The position numbers and the translations under genes were made by a program. The notes beneath the pieces are model-generated. The model was not told the DNA's origin, did not search any database, and saw only the letters and a list, made by a program, of their open reading frames with translations. A stretch of 62,421 nt of DNA from Streptomyces sp. ISL-10 (GTDB lineage: Bacteria > Actinomycetota > Actinomycetes > Streptomycetales > Streptomycetaceae), in contig NZ_JAGGOJ010000038.1 in the NCBI RefSeq assembly GCF_018614575.1, forward strand, positions 1 to 62,421. Reading direction: 5' to 3'. Of the stretch, positions 1 to 11,600 are shown one piece after another; the first letter of the stretch is position 1; each line of letters begins with the position of its first letter.

Positions 1-2
1 CC

Positions 3-1184
3 GCCGTTCCCGGCTGCCGGGTGACCGCCGTCTGCGACATCCGCGCCGATCGCGCGAAGCGTGTCGCGGACGACCTGGTCAAGGCGGGCAAGCCCCGCCC
101 CGCCGAGTACGGCGGCACCGCCGATGCGCACGCCGAGATGCTGGGACGCGACGACATCGACCTCGTGTACATCGCGACGCCATGGGAGTTCCACTACGAG
201 CAGGGCCGGGCCGCACTGCTCGCGGGCAAGCACGTCATCGTCGAACTCCCCATCGCCACCGGGCTCGACGAGCTGTGGGACCTGGTCGACACCTGCGAGC
301 GGACCCGCCGGCATCTGATGCTCGCCGAGAACTGCTCGTACGGGCGCAACGAGCTGGCGATGCTCAAGATGGCGCACGAAGGCGTGTTCGGCGACATAAC
401 CAACGGGCACGGCGGCTACCTGCACGATCTGCGCGCCCTGCTCTTCTCCAACACGTACTACACGGACTCCTGGCGCCGCCTGTGGCACACCCGCAGCACG
501 GCGTCCTTCTACGCCATGCACGGACTCGCGCCGATCGCGGCGGCGATGGACATCAACCGCGGCGACCGGATGACGACGCTGCGCGCCACCGCCACCGCCC
601 CGAAGGGGCTGGCCGACTACCGCGAGCGATTCGTTCCCAGGGAGCACCCCTCCTGGAACGAGACGTACATCAACGGCGACCTCGTCACGTGCATGATCGA
701 GACCGCCCAGGGCCGGACGATCCGGGCCGAGCACGACGTCAGCTCACCCCGCCCTTACAGCCGGATCAACACGATCGCGGGCAGCCGCGGCATCTTCGAG
801 GACTACGCGGGCACGTCCTCCACCGGCGGCCGGGTCTACTTCGAGCCCGACCACGGCGGACACGCATGGCGTGACTTCCTGCAGTACCGCAAGGAGTTCG
901 ACCACTGGCTCTGGGAGAAGATCGGTGACGACGCCGCGAACAACGGCGGCCACGGCGGCATGGACTACGTCCTGCAGTGGCGCACGGTGCAGCAGATGCG
1001 GGCCGGTCTGGTGCCGGACATCGATGTGTACGACTCGGCGGCCTGGTGTTCGCCGGTCCCGCTGAGCGTCATGTCCCTGGAACGCAAGGGCAGGCCCGTG
1101 GCGATGCCCGACTTCACGCGGGGCGCCTGGGTGAACCTGCGCGGCGGGCTCGACTCGCGCATGACCGAGATGCCGCCGGTGTGA
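3..1184 (+). CDS. GH109-type Gfo/Idh/MocA glycosidase, 5' truncated
   Basis: The reading frame is already open at base 3 (AVPGCRVTAVCDIR), so the GTG at 21 is internal. The N-terminal Rossmann glycine loop lies outside the window. What remains reads like the NAD-dependent GH109 family: VYIATPWEFH, then ENCSYGRNE, GGYLHDLR, GGHGGMDY and a C-terminal PDFTRGAW. Known GH109 enzymes hydrolyse alpha-N-acetylgalactosaminides using tightly bound NAD by a redox-elimination route. The related dehydrogenases of the same fold are the alternative, but the block pattern from LVDTCERTRRH onwards fits GH109 better. The next gene encodes a secreted protein with a sugar-enzyme-type accessory domain, which fits a glycan-degrading pair. 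Confidence 0.8.
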   Translation, partial: AVPGCRVTAVCDIRADRAKRVADDLVKAGKPRPAEYGGTADAHAEMLGRDDIDLVYIATPWEFHYEQGRAALLAGKHVIVELPIATGLDELWDLVDTCERTRRHLMLAENCSYGRNELAMLKMAHEGVFGDITNGHGGYLHDLRALLFSNTYYTDSWRRLWHTRSTASFYAMHGLAPIAAAMDINRGDRMTTLRATATAPKGLADYRERFVPREHPSWNETYINGDLVTCMIETAQGRTIRAEHDVSSPRPYSRINTIAGSRGIFEDYAGTSSTGGRVYFEPDHGGHAWRDFLQYRKEFDHWLWEKIGDDAANNGGHGGMDYVLQWRTVQQMRAGLVPDIDVYDSAAWCSPVPLSVMSLERKGRPVAMPDFTRGAWVNLRGGLDSRMTEMPPV

Positions 1185-1228
1185 CCTTCCGCCCTTCCCC
1201 GTCCCCTTCAGACAAGGAGCGAGCAGCG

Positions 1229-2230
1229 ATGTTCCTGCTTCTGACCGCGCCCCGAAGAGCCGTGGCCGCCCTGGCGGTGTCGACCGTGGCGTTCACCGGT
1301 GCCCCCGCGGCCGCGGCACCGGCCGCCGAGGAGCGGCCACCCGCGGCTCACACCGAGGTGGCCATCTCCCCCGTCGATCTGAACGGCCCGGCCATCTCGG
1401 CGGTCAAGGTCACCGTCACCAACGCGGGGCCGGACCGCATGCGACGCCTCAAGGTGGCCTTCGAAGGTCCCGCCGGGTGGGCGGTGCAGCCCGCACTGCG
1501 CAGCGTCGACGGCTCGTACGCACCGGGCGCCGACGCCACGGCGGAGTTCAGGATCCAGGTGCCGGAGCCCCGCTCCGGCTTCACGATGCGCACCTTCACC
1601 GCCACCGCCACCTATGAGGGCGGCGACGGCGAGGGCACTGCCACGGGCACCCGGGTGCAGCGCTCCGGTCCGGTCCTGGCCCGCCTGGCGGACGCGTACA
1701 ACAACGTCGGCATCACCGACGAGAACAACACCGGGCCAGGTGACTACGACGGTGAGGGCAACAGCTTCTCCGCGCAGAAGCTGGCGGACGTCGGGCTCAC
1801 GCCCGGAGCGGCCGTGACCGCACTGGGAGCCCGGCTGACCTGGCCGTCCGCCGCCCCGGGCACCAAGAACAACGCGGCGAGCACCGGACAGGCCGTGCGT
1901 CTCGACGGCAAGGGCAGCCGGCTGGTTTTCCTCGGCTCGGGCGTCACCACCGGGGCCACCGGCACGGCCACGGTGATCTACACCGACGGGTCCGGCACCA
2001 GTGGCGCGGTGGGCTTCCCCAACTGGTCCTTCCAGGAGGCCACGGAGCACGGCGCGACGCTGGTGGAGTCGACGAACGGCCGCAACCGGCCCGACGGCTA
2101 CGGCAACGCGGGCATCGCCTACCGCGTCTTCGCCAACTCGATCCCGCTCGATCCCGCGAAGACGGTCGAGGTGGTCGTGCTGCCGGCCAACGCAGGCGTC
2201 CACCTGTTCGACATGGCGGTCGCCCCGTAG
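1229..2230 (+). CDS. secreted NEW3-like accessory-domain protein
   Basis: This predicts a 333-aa exported protein. The ATG at 1229 is chosen because AAGGAG lies 9 bases upstream and the first 35 residues form a signal peptide (RR, hydrophobic core, APAAAAPA). Residues about 45-150 resemble the NPCBM-associated NEW3 domain, a beta-sandwich attached to many secreted glycosidases (VTVTNAGPDRMRRLKVAF). Residues about 155-333 begin DAYNNVGITDENN and resemble a C-terminal domain found in actinobacterial carbohydrate-active enzymes. No catalytic domain is visible, so this is an accessory module without an enzyme. It may have split from a larger glycosidase, or it may assist the upstream GH109-like enzyme. 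That functional link is inference. Confidence 0.7.
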   Translation: MFLLLTAPRRAVAALAVSTVAFTGAPAAAAPAAEERPPAAHTEVAISPVDLNGPAISAVKVTVTNAGPDRMRRLKVAFEGPAGWAVQPALRSVDGSYAPGADATAEFRIQVPEPRSGFTMRTFTATATYEGGDGEGTATGTRVQRSGPVLARLADAYNNVGITDENNTGPGDYDGEGNSFSAQKLADVGLTPGAAVTALGARLTWPSAAPGTKNNAASTGQAVRLDGKGSRLVFLGSGVTTGATGTATVIYTDGSGTSGAVGFPNWSFQEATEHGATLVESTNGRNRPDGYGNAGIAYRVFANSIPLDPAKTVEVVVLPANAGVHLFDMAVAP

Positions 2231-2251
2231 CACCAGGGTCCACACGGTACG

Positions 2252-2287
2252 GCCGGCCGGCGGAGTGAAGCCCCTCCGCCGGCCGGC
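2252..2287. terminator. shared hairpin terminator
   Basis: A perfect 14-bp inverted repeat (2252-2265 pairs with 2274-2287) around an 8-nt loop sits between two converging genes. It probably ends transcription from both sides. There is no clear T-run, as is usual in Streptomyces. Confidence 0.75.
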
Positions 2288-2372
2288 GTTCATCGGCTGC
2301 TGCGTGGTCACCGCGGCTTGACGTCCTGCCCGGGGGCCGGCGGCGCACCGGCTGCGGTGACGCCTTGTCGTC

Positions 2373-3281
2373 TCAGCCCGCCGCGGCCTGGTACTCCGCC
2401 AGGGCTTCGCGCATCGCGCGGCGGCCCACGGTGGCGAGCACGGGGTTCTTGACCCGGTAGCAGTGCTCCGTGACCAGCCCCCAGGACAGCGCCCAGCCGC
2501 GGCCGCGTGCCCAGGTGGCGTCGTCCACCTCGGCCGCCTCGCGGAACAGGCCCCGGGTCCCGGCGGTGAGCAGGGTCCAGGCGGCCATCATGTCGCAGGC
2601 GGGATCCCCGACGCCCACGCAGCCGAAGTCGATGACGGCGCTGAGCCTGCCCTCCCTGACGAGCAGGTTGCCCGGCAGGAGGTCGCTGTGGACCCATACG
2701 GGATCGCCCGTCCACTGGGGCAGCCGCAGGACCTCCTCCCAGGCCGCCGTCGCCGCGTCGGCGTCCACCGTGCCGTCCGCGCCCAAGTCGCTGATGGCCG
2801 CCCGGACCTCGTCATCGCCCGTACGGACCGGGCCGCCGCGGAAGGACGCCGGACCGCCGGCGGCGTCGACCGTGCGCAGGGCCGCGCCGAACCGGCCCAA
2901 CTCCACGGCGGTGTGCGCGAGATCGGCAACCGGCTCGTCGAACGCGTTCGCGCCGTCGAGCCATCGGTAGACCGACCAGGGCAGCTCGTACCCCTCGCCG
3001 GGAACGCCCTTGCCGAGGGGTACCGGCACGGCCAGCGGAAGACGCGGGGCGAGGAAGGGCAGCCAGCGCTGCTCCTTGTCGACCTGTCGCTCCGCGCCGG
3101 GAATGCGGGGCAGGCGGACGACCAGGTCGTCCCCCAGCCGGTACATGGCGTTGTCGGTGCCCGCGGAGGGGACCTTCGTGACGGACAGGTGCGCCCAGCG
3201 GGGGAACTGCGCGGCGACCAGCCGGCCGACGAGTGACGCGTCGATGTCGACCTCGTCGGCATGCGTCTTCATGCCGGACAT
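2373..3281 (-). CDS. APH-fold small-molecule kinase
   Basis: This 302-aa protein belongs to the aminoglycoside phosphotransferase (APH/choline kinase-like) fold. It has a nucleotide-binding lobe (YRLGDDLVVRLPR, residues about 46-58), the Brenner-type catalytic loop HSDLLPGNLLV at about 201, and the metal-binding IDFGCVGVGDPACD at about 220-233. Members phosphorylate hydroxyls of antibiotics or metabolites with ATP or GTP; the substrate cannot be read here. The start at 3281 is preceded by GAGGAGG; a second ATG lies three codons in. It converges on the NEW3-like gene and diverges from the ABC substrate-binding gene. It is not close enough to the biosynthetic genes to call it a self-resistance gene. 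Confidence 0.8.
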   Translation of the reverse strand: MSGMKTHADEVDIDASLVGRLVAAQFPRWAHLSVTKVPSAGTDNAMYRLGDDLVVRLPRIPGAERQVDKEQRWLPFLAPRLPLAVPVPLGKGVPGEGYELPWSVYRWLDGANAFDEPVADLAHTAVELGRFGAALRTVDAAGGPASFRGGPVRTGDDEVRAAISDLGADGTVDADAATAAWEEVLRLPQWTGDPVWVHSDLLPGNLLVREGRLSAVIDFGCVGVGDPACDMMAAWTLLTAGTRGLFREAAEVDDATWARGRGWALSWGLVTEHCYRVKNPVLATVGRRAMREALAEYQAAAG

Positions 3282-3545
3282 GGACCTCCTCGGAGGGGTT
3301 CATCAGTAACGGCGTCCGTGTACGCGTCACGGCCGCCGGGAGCGGGAGTCTAACGAGCGGCTCCGGTCCGCAGCGACGGCATTTCCGCGCGCCGGACACG
3401 ATCGGCCACCACCCGCCGGAGCCGGGGGGCCGCTCTCCCTTGAGTACATCGTCGACCAGGGAGTTCGGACGGATCGGGCGGCACCGACGGGCTCCCTGCG
3501 GTTTATTCTTTAACAAAAACACAGCCTCTACTGAGGGAGGCGGAC

Positions 3546-4808
3546 ATGCACACGTCGATACGGCGGTCCGCGACCTTCCTGGGCGCGGCCGCGCTTTTGG
3601 TGGCCGCCTGCGGTTCGAGCGGCGGTGGAGGCGCATCGGCCGCGGTGGCCCGCGAGGAGGACGGCGAACTCAAACTCGGGTACGTCCTGCCGGAGACCGG
3701 TCAGCTGGCCTTTCTCGGACCTCCCCAGATCCAGTCGATGAAGTTCGCGATCAAGGTGATCAACGACGCGGGCGGAGTTCTCGCCAAGCCTGTCCCCGCG
3801 GTGGTCTCGGGTGACGAGGCAGGCCAGGAGGCCGTGGCGGCGCAGTCGGCGGACCGCGTGCTGGCGAGCGGAGTGGACGCGATCATCGGTGCCGCGGCGT
3901 CCGGGATGTCGCTGGCGTTCATCGATCGCGTGACCGGGGCCGGCGTCGTCCAGTGCTCCGGGTCCAACACGGCACCGACCTTCACCGACTACGACGACGG
4001 CGGCTTCTACTTCCGCACCGCGCCGAGCGACGTGCTGCAGGCGCCGGTGCTGGCCGACGTCGTCCAGGGCGACGGCCACGACCGGGTGGCGCTGGTCGCG
4101 CGGGCCGACGACTACGGGCGCGGGCTGCTGGAGTCCACGAGGGACGCTCTGGAGAAGGGCGGCACGGAGGTCGCGGTCGCCGAGACGTACGACCCGAAGG
4201 CGACGAACTACGACCAGCTCGTGCAGCAGGTCAGGAATGCGAACCCGGACGCCGTCGTGGTGATCTCGTTCGAGGAGGGCGCACAGATCCTGCAAGGACT
4301 CATCGAGGCCGGGGTGGGGCCGCAGCAGATCGGTGTCTACGGAGCCGACGGCCTGCGCAGCGCGGAACTGCCCTCACTGGTCGCGCCGAAGAACCCCGAA
4401 CGGCTGGCAGGCATGAAGGGCACGGCGCCGGCATCGGCGTCCAACGCCGAGTACGTCAAGCAGCTCAGGGCGTTCGCGCCGGAGCTGAAGGAGCTGCAGT
4501 TCGCGCCGCAGGTCTTCGACTGCGTGACGACGATCGCGCTCGCCGCCGAGAAGGCGAAGTCGGACGACCCCGGCACCTTCGCCGAGGAGATGGTCGGTGT
4601 CACCAAGGACGGTGACAAGTGCACGTCCTTCGCCGCGTGCAGGGAGCTGCTGGCCGACGGCAAGGACATCGACTACGACGGTGTGAGCGGCCCGCTCGAG
4701 TTCACCGACGCCGGTGAGCCCGGCCAGGCGACGATCGAGGTCTACACGTACGACGATCAGGGCAAGCTGCAGACCGTGCGCACGGAGGTGAGCCGGGGCG
4801 AGGAGTGA
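3546..4808 (+). CDS. branched-chain amino acid-type ABC substrate-binding lipoprotein
   Basis: This 420-aa extracytoplasmic solute receptor of the LivJ/Peripla_BP_6 type feeds the ABC transporter encoded on the opposite strand. The signal peptide ends in a lipobox, with Cys22 (LLVAACGSS) as the acylated residue. The mature part begins LKLGYVLPETG and contains the typical INDAGGV and DEAGQEA stretches of the family. A good ribosome site (GAGGGAGG) precedes the ATG. The 264 bases upstream are the only AT-rich patch nearby (TTTATTCTTTAAC at 3502-3514) and probably hold its promoter. Ligand could be Leu/Ile/Val, another amino acid, urea or a short amide; the sequence does not decide. Confidence 0.9.
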   Translation: MHTSIRRSATFLGAAALLVAACGSSGGGGASAAVAREEDGELKLGYVLPETGQLAFLGPPQIQSMKFAIKVINDAGGVLAKPVPAVVSGDEAGQEAVAAQSADRVLASGVDAIIGAAASGMSLAFIDRVTGAGVVQCSGSNTAPTFTDYDDGGFYFRTAPSDVLQAPVLADVVQGDGHDRVALVARADDYGRGLLESTRDALEKGGTEVAVAETYDPKATNYDQLVQQVRNANPDAVVVISFEEGAQILQGLIEAGVGPQQIGVYGADGLRSAELPSLVAPKNPERLAGMKGTAPASASNAEYVKQLRAFAPELKELQFAPQVFDCVTTIALAAEKAKSDDPGTFAEEMVGVTKDGDKCTSFAACRELLADGKDIDYDGVSGPLEFTDAGEPGQATIEVYTYDDQGKLQTVRTEVSRGEE

Positions 4809-4860
4809 GGAACACACCGGAAGGTCGTGAGAGTCCGCAGAGGACGTGTGGTCGCAGGTG

Positions 4861-5614
4861 TCAGCGGACGCGGGCGAGGGTGCCGAGATAGAGCTCGATC
4901 ACCTTCGCGTCGCGGAGCAGATCCGCGCCGGTGCCGGTGTACGCGTTGCGGCCCTGGTCGAGGACGTAGCCACGGGCGCAGATCTGCAGACACCTGCGGG
5001 CGTTCTGCTCGACCATGAGCACCGCGACGCCCGCGCCGTTGATCTCCTTGACGCGGTCGAACACCTGGTCCTGGTAGCGCGGTGAGAGGCCGGCCGAGGG
5101 CTCGTCGAGCAGCAGCAGCCGCGGCTCGGTCATCAGCGCGCGGGCCATCGCGAGCATCTGCCGCTCTCCGCCGGACATGGAACCCGCCTTCTGCTTCCGG
5201 CGGTCGGCCAGGACCGGGAAGATCTCCTCGACCGCCCGGGCCCGCGCGGCGTAGGCCCTGGGGCGCAGGTACGTGCCCATGCGCAGGTTCTCCTCGACGG
5301 TGAGCGCGGGGAAGACGTTCTGCAGTTGTGGAACGTATCCGACGCCCCTTCGGACCAGTTCGTGAGCGGGCCGACCGGTGACGTCCTCGCCGTGCAGCCG
5401 CACGGAGCCGCCGCGGATGCGCAGCAGTCCGAAGACGGCCTTGGCGAGGGTCGACTTCCCGGCGCCGTTGGGGCCGATCACGCCGACCAGTTCGCCGGGC
5501 CCGACCTCGACGCTGCAGCCGCGCAGTACGTCGACGCCGGGCAGGTAGCCGGCGACGACGTCCTCGGCCGCCAGCACGGGTGGCGCCCCGTTCGGGCGCG
5601 GCTGTGTGGTGCGG

Positions 5615-5625
<11 letters not shown>
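4861..5625 (-). CDS. livF: ABC transporter ATP-binding protein LivF
   Basis: This 254-aa cytoplasmic ATPase of the LivF subfamily drives import of branched-chain amino acids or similar solutes. Visible motifs are the Walker A GPNGAGKST, the Q-loop VPQLQNVFP, the signature SGGERQM and the Walker B LLLLDEP. It is the last gene of a four-gene operon (livH-livM-livG-livF) and its start overlaps the end of livG by 11 bases, which indicates translational coupling. It converges with the receptor gene across about 50 bases. Confidence 0.92.
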
Positions 5626-6500
<875 letters not shown>

Positions 6501-6511
<11 letters not shown>

Positions 6512-7493
6512 TGAGCAGCATCTCCTTCCGGCTCCCGAGGATCCCCTGCGGGCGGAACGCCACGAGCAGGACGAGGGCGAGCCCGACCAGGGCGAAGCGC
6601 ACGGCGCCGACCTCCGACGTGCTGATCACGTCGGACGGTACGGCCCCGGTGCCGATGGCCTGGCGCAGAGCGCTGTCGAGGAAGGTGAGGACGAACCAGA
6701 ACAGGACCGAGCCGACGACCGGCCCCAGGATCCGCCCGGCGCCGCCCAGCACCAGCAGCGTGTAGAGGAAGAAGGTGACGGCCGGGTCGTAGCTGTCCGC
6801 GCTCACCGACTGCACATGGATCGCCTGCAGGATCCCGGCGACAGCCCCGATCACGCCGCCGATGACCAGGCTCTGCATCTTGTACGCGTAGACGTTCTTG
6901 CCCAGGCTGCGTACGGCTGTCTCGTCCTCGCGCACGGAACGGACGACACGGCCCCAGGGGCTGTGCAGGAGCAGGGCGAGGAGGGCCGCGATCATGACGA
7001 CCAGAGCCCAGGCGACGATCAGCACCCACAGGTCCCGGGCGGTGAACTCGACCTTCCACACGCCGTAGCGGCCCGGCGGGATCGGATTGAGGTCGTAGAA
7101 GTCGCCCGCGAAGCGCTGGAGGCCGAACACCCCGCCCGTGGTGGGCTCGGCCCAGCTGGAGCGGTAGAACAGCCGCAGCGTCTCCCCGGCGGCGATCGTG
7201 GTGATGGCGAGGTAGTCGGCGCGCAGCCGCAGGGTGGGCAGGCCGAGCAGCAGCGCCAGGACGAGCGCGGAGGCGAGCCCGACCAGGATGCCGAGCCACA
7301 TCGAACCGCCCCACGTCACCACGGTGATGGCTAGTCCGTAGCCGCCGACGAGCATGAAACCGACCTGGCCGAAGTTGAGCAGCCCCGTGTAGCCGAAGTG
7401 CAGGTTGAGACCGAGGGCTGCGATCGCGTAGATCGCGGCGATGGGACCGATGCCGGAGCGGATCGCGTCGGAGAGGATCACGGAGAAGTCCAC
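6501..7493 (-). CDS. livM: ABC transporter permease LivM
   Basis: This 330-aa polytopic membrane protein of the LivM family has about nine hydrophobic segments and the conserved FGYTGLLNFGQVGFM and LGLPTLRLRADYLAI blocks. The start codon is GTG. It lies 10 bases after livH and would form the heterodimeric membrane channel with it. Confidence 0.92.
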
Positions 7494-7503
7494 GGCGCGC
7501 CCC

Positions 7504-8511
7504 TCACCCGATGCGCTCGGCCCGGCCGAGGATGCCCTGCGGCCGCACCAGCAGAACGATGATCAGGGCGAGCAGGGCCCATGCGTACTGCAGGTCGACC
7601 GGGAACCACAGGGTGGACATCTGCGCGACGACGCCGATGACGAGGCTGCCGGCCATCGCGCCGTACGCGTTGCCGAGACCACCGAGGATCACCCCGGCGA
7701 ACATGAGCAGCAGCAGTTTGAATCCCATGTCCCAGGTGATGACCTCCACCAGTCCGAAGAAGACCCCGCCCAGGGCGGCGAGCGCTCCGCCGAGCATCCA
7801 GACGACGAGCACGACGCGCTGCACGTCGATGCCGGAGGCCTCGGCGAGGTCGCGGTTGCCGGAGACCGCACGGATCGCGGTGCCGATCCGGGTCCGTTGC
7901 AGCAGTGCCGCGACGCCGAGCAGCGTCAGCAGGGACAGCACGGTGACGGTGAGGTCCCGGGGTGTGATGCCGGCCGGGCCGAGGTCGATCGCCTGCTGGA
8001 TGTCGTACTGGGCGTAGGAGCCGGGGCGGGCTCCGTAGAGCACGAGCACGATGTGCCGCAGCAGCAGGGACAGGCCGATCGTGACGATGAACATGTTGAT
8101 CAGCCCGGTGCCGCGGGCCCGCAGCGGGCGCCAGACGCCGCGGTCGATCGCCGCGCCCAGCAGGGCGCCGAAGGCCACGGCGGCGAGGGCGGCGGGGACC
8201 AGGTGCCAGCCGGGGCCCGCCGGCGAGACGTTCAGGAAGAAGGCGGACGTGGCGCCGATGGTGACGAGCTCGCCGTGCGCGAAGTTGATCAGGTGGATGG
8301 TGCCGAAGATCAGGGACAGACCGACGGCGGTGATCGCGATGATGACACCGAACTGGATTCCGTCGATCAGTGCCTGAAGGGCCCGCGCACCGAAACCGGG
8401 GCCGTGTGGGACCTCCTCGCCCTGCGCGCTGTCCGCTGCCGCGCTGCCGGCCGCCGGCAGGACGGTGAGGAACAGGGCGAGTGCCGCCACGAACAACCGC
8501 TGATGCCGCAC
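7504..8511 (-). CDS. livH: ABC transporter permease LivH
   Basis: This 335-aa LivH-family permease is the first gene of the livHMGF operon. The family blocks TIHLINFAHGELVTIGA and FGLVEVITWDMGFK are visible. Its N terminus is unusual: a GTG start gives a signal-peptide-like leader (VAALALFLTVLPAAGSAAADS) and a linker before the first channel helix, so the mature protein may have an extra external N-terminal tail. Confidence 0.9.
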   Translation of the reverse strand: MRHQRLFVAALALFLTVLPAAGSAAADSAQGEEVPHGPGFGARALQALIDGIQFGVIIAITAVGLSLIFGTIHLINFAHGELVTIGATSAFFLNVSPAGPGWHLVPAALAAVAFGALLGAAIDRGVWRPLRARGTGLINMFIVTIGLSLLLRHIVLVLYGARPGSYAQYDIQQAIDLGPAGITPRDLTVTVLSLLTLLGVAALLQRTRIGTAIRAVSGNRDLAEASGIDVQRVVLVVWMLGGALAALGGVFFGLVEVITWDMGFKLLLLMFAGVILGGLGNAYGAMAGSLVIGVVAQMSTLWFPVDLQYAWALLALIIVLLVRPQGILGRAERIG

Positions 8512-8609
8512 GGTCCGGTCCGGTCTCTCGCAAGCACCCCGATGCGCTCAGTGTAGGCGCGTGTCGGGGTGCCGGCGCAGACCTGTTCAGGCGGTCGAAG
8601 GCGGGGCGC

Positions 8610-11600
8610 TCAGCAGGTGCCCTCCCTCCCCCCGGGCGGGCGCAGCAGCTCCGCGACCGGGGTCGACGGCTTCGCCGTGACCTGCTCCAGCAGCGCGGTG
8701 AAGTCCGCGCTCCAGGCGCGGACCGTCGCCGCGTCGAAGAGGTCGGTCGCGTACTCGAAGGTGATGTCGATGGCGTCACCGCGGGGCAGGAGGACGGCGT
8801 AGAGCTCGTTGCGGGCGACGGCTCGGGTGGGCAGGCCGCGGACCGTGGCGGAAACCCCTCGAAGGCAGAGGGCCGGTGGCGGCGTCGTGACCACCGTGAA
8901 CAGCACCGTGGGGAAAAGCCCTTCGGCCGTCTCGGGCGAGAGGAGCCGCACGACCTCGGTCAGCGGCAGCTCCTGGTGGTCGAGGGCGGTGAAGAGGGTC
9001 GAGCCGAGCCGCGTCACCAGATCCGCGAACACCGGGGCCTCGGACAGGCGGGCGCGCAGGAGCACGGCGTCGCCCAGCAGCCCGACCACGCCCTCCCGCT
9101 CCGGCCGGGTGCGGTTGGCGCTGGAGGCCGCGAGGACGACGTCGTCCGTGCGCCCGCACAGCCGGGCCGTCCAGGTGGCGAAGGCGGCCGCGAGGACCGC
9201 GTACGGGGTGACGCCCAGCTGCTCGGCCGTCCCGGCCACCCGGCCCGGCACGACGCCGCCGACCGTCCATGTGTGCAGGGCGCCGCGGCCGGACGGCACG
9301 GCGGGCCGCGGCCGGTCGCAGGGCAGGTCCGGTTTCAGCGGCAGGCCCGCGAGCTCCGCGCGCCAGAACCGTTCCAGCTCCTCCCGGCGCATGTCGGCGA
9401 GCCGGTGCTCGGCGCGGGCGACGTCGGTGAACTGTGCCGACGGCGCCGCGAGAGCGGGGGCGGAGCCTTCGCTGCGGGCGTTGTAGAGCTTCTCAAGGTC
9501 GTGCCAGAGGATGCCCATGGACCAGCCGTCGCAGACGGCATGGTGCAGTACGGCCACCAGCACCCAGCGGTCCGGGCCGAGCCGGCCGAGCCGGAAGCGG
9601 AACAGCGGGGCGGTGTCCAGTGCGAACGGTTCGGACGCTTGGTCCTGGCACCAGCGCTCGACGCGGACCGCGTCGCCGGCGTACGCCGTCAGGTCGGTGA
9701 CCCCGACGTCCACGGGCACCTCGGTGAGCACCTCGACGAGATGCTCGCCGTCGCGGTGCACGGCCCGGCTGCGCAGCGCCTCGTGCCGGTCAACCAGGTC
9801 CTCCAGCGCCTGAGTCAGGGCGTCCGGGTCGAGGGCGCCGTGGAGGTCGATGCGGTGTGCGACGTTGTAGACGCCGGGGTCGGTGCGCTCGTGGTGGCGC
9901 CGCCACAGTCGGCGCAGCGCGGACGTCATGGGGACGCTGTCCGCGACGGGTGTGGCGGCTGCGTCGTCGTGCGGCAGGGCGACGGGCGTGGTGGCTGCCG
10001 ACTCCGTCACCGCGGCGGCTTCCGTCGCCGTCTCGGTTGCCGTCGGGACCGCGACCGCTTCCGTCGCCGTCTCCGTTGCCGTCGGGCGGGCAGGGCTGTT
10101 CGTTTCCGTCCGGGGCACGATGCCTGCCGTCACCGTCCGAGCCGCGGCGGCTTCCGTCGCCGTCTCGGTTGACGTCCTAACCGCGACCGCTTCCGTCGCC
10201 TTCGCCGTCGGGCGGGCAGGGCCCTCCGCCTTGGGCGCGGGCGGCTGCGGGAGGCGTGCGTCCGCCCCCGGCGTGTCCGCCTCGAACCGCGCCGCGACCG
10301 CCTGGATCGTAGGGGCCGGGAAGAACTCGGCCATGCCCAGCTCGATCCCGAGTCGCACCGACATCCGGTTCAGCAGCCGGATCGCGCTCAGGGAATGCCC
10401 GCCCAGTTCGAAGAAGGACCGTGTCACGGACGCATGCGGCAGGCCGAGTTCGCCGCACCACAGCTCGTGCAGCTCCTTCTCCAGCCATGTGGCGGGCTCG
10501 GCGCCCGCCAGCGGCGCTGCGTCACCCGGTGCGGGCAGCCGCTCCCGGTCCAGCTTGCCGGAGGCGTTGACCGGCAGCCTGCGCATACGGACCCAGTGGC
10601 GCGGCACCAGGTGATCGGGGACTTCCGCGGCCAGAGCACCGCGCAGCCGCCCGAGGTCGGCTTCCGGTTCCACCGGGACGACGTAGGCGACGAGTTCGGC
10701 TTCTCCGGCCTGGTCCCGCCGGGCGACGACGGCGGCCTCGACGACCTCCGCGCGGGCGTTCAGGACGACCTGGACCTCGGCCGGTTCGACCCGGTGGCCC
10801 CGGATCTTGACCTGGTCGTCGACGCGGCCGTGGTAGGCCAGCGCACCGTCGGCGCGCCAGCGGCCGAGGTCGCCCGTCCGGTACAGGCGCGCGCCCGTCT
10901 CGTCGGTGACGAAAGCCGCGGCCGTCTCCTCGGGGCGTGCGTGGTATCCGTACGAGACCGGTGTGCCGCCCACATGGATCTCCCCCATCGCGCCGAGCGG
11001 CACGGGTCGCCCCGCCGGGTCGAGGAGCCGGATACGGGCTCCCGGGACCGGGGTCCCGATGGGAGGCCGCTCCTCTCCGGTGGGGTCGACCCGGTGCGAG
11101 GTGACGATGATCGACGTCTCGGTGGGGCCGTACTGGTTGTACAGCGCGCACTGCGGGTGCGTGGCGAGGAAGCGGCGGAAGGACGCGGTGAGCTCCAGCG
11201 ACTCACCGGCCGAGAACAGCTCGCGCAGGGACGGCAGTTCGGGGCCGGTCTCCATCAGGTACCTGAGCGGGGTGCAGGGCATGAAGATCCGCTCAACAGC
11301 GTGGCGGCGCACGGCGTCGCAGACCGCGGCCGGATCGAGCCGTACGTCGTCGTCGATGAGGACGAGCTCCGCCCCGGCCGCCAGGGTGGTGAAGATCTCC
11401 TGCACGCTGACGTCGAAGGCGGGCGAGGTCCACTGCAGGGTGCGCAGGGCGGGGTGCTGTGCCAGGTGGCCGCGTACGAGGCCGGCCGGGCCGCGGTGCG
11501 GTACGACGACGCCCTTGGGGCGGCCGGTGGAGCCCGAGGTGTAGATGCAGTACGCGGGGTCCTGTGGGCGTGGCCCCTCGTGCGGGACGGATCCTGTGCC

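Noticed and set aside
2373..3281. APH-fold kinase as pathway self-resistance
   Set aside because: It lies beyond the livHMGF operon from the biosynthetic genes, and the family is too broad to infer a substrate.
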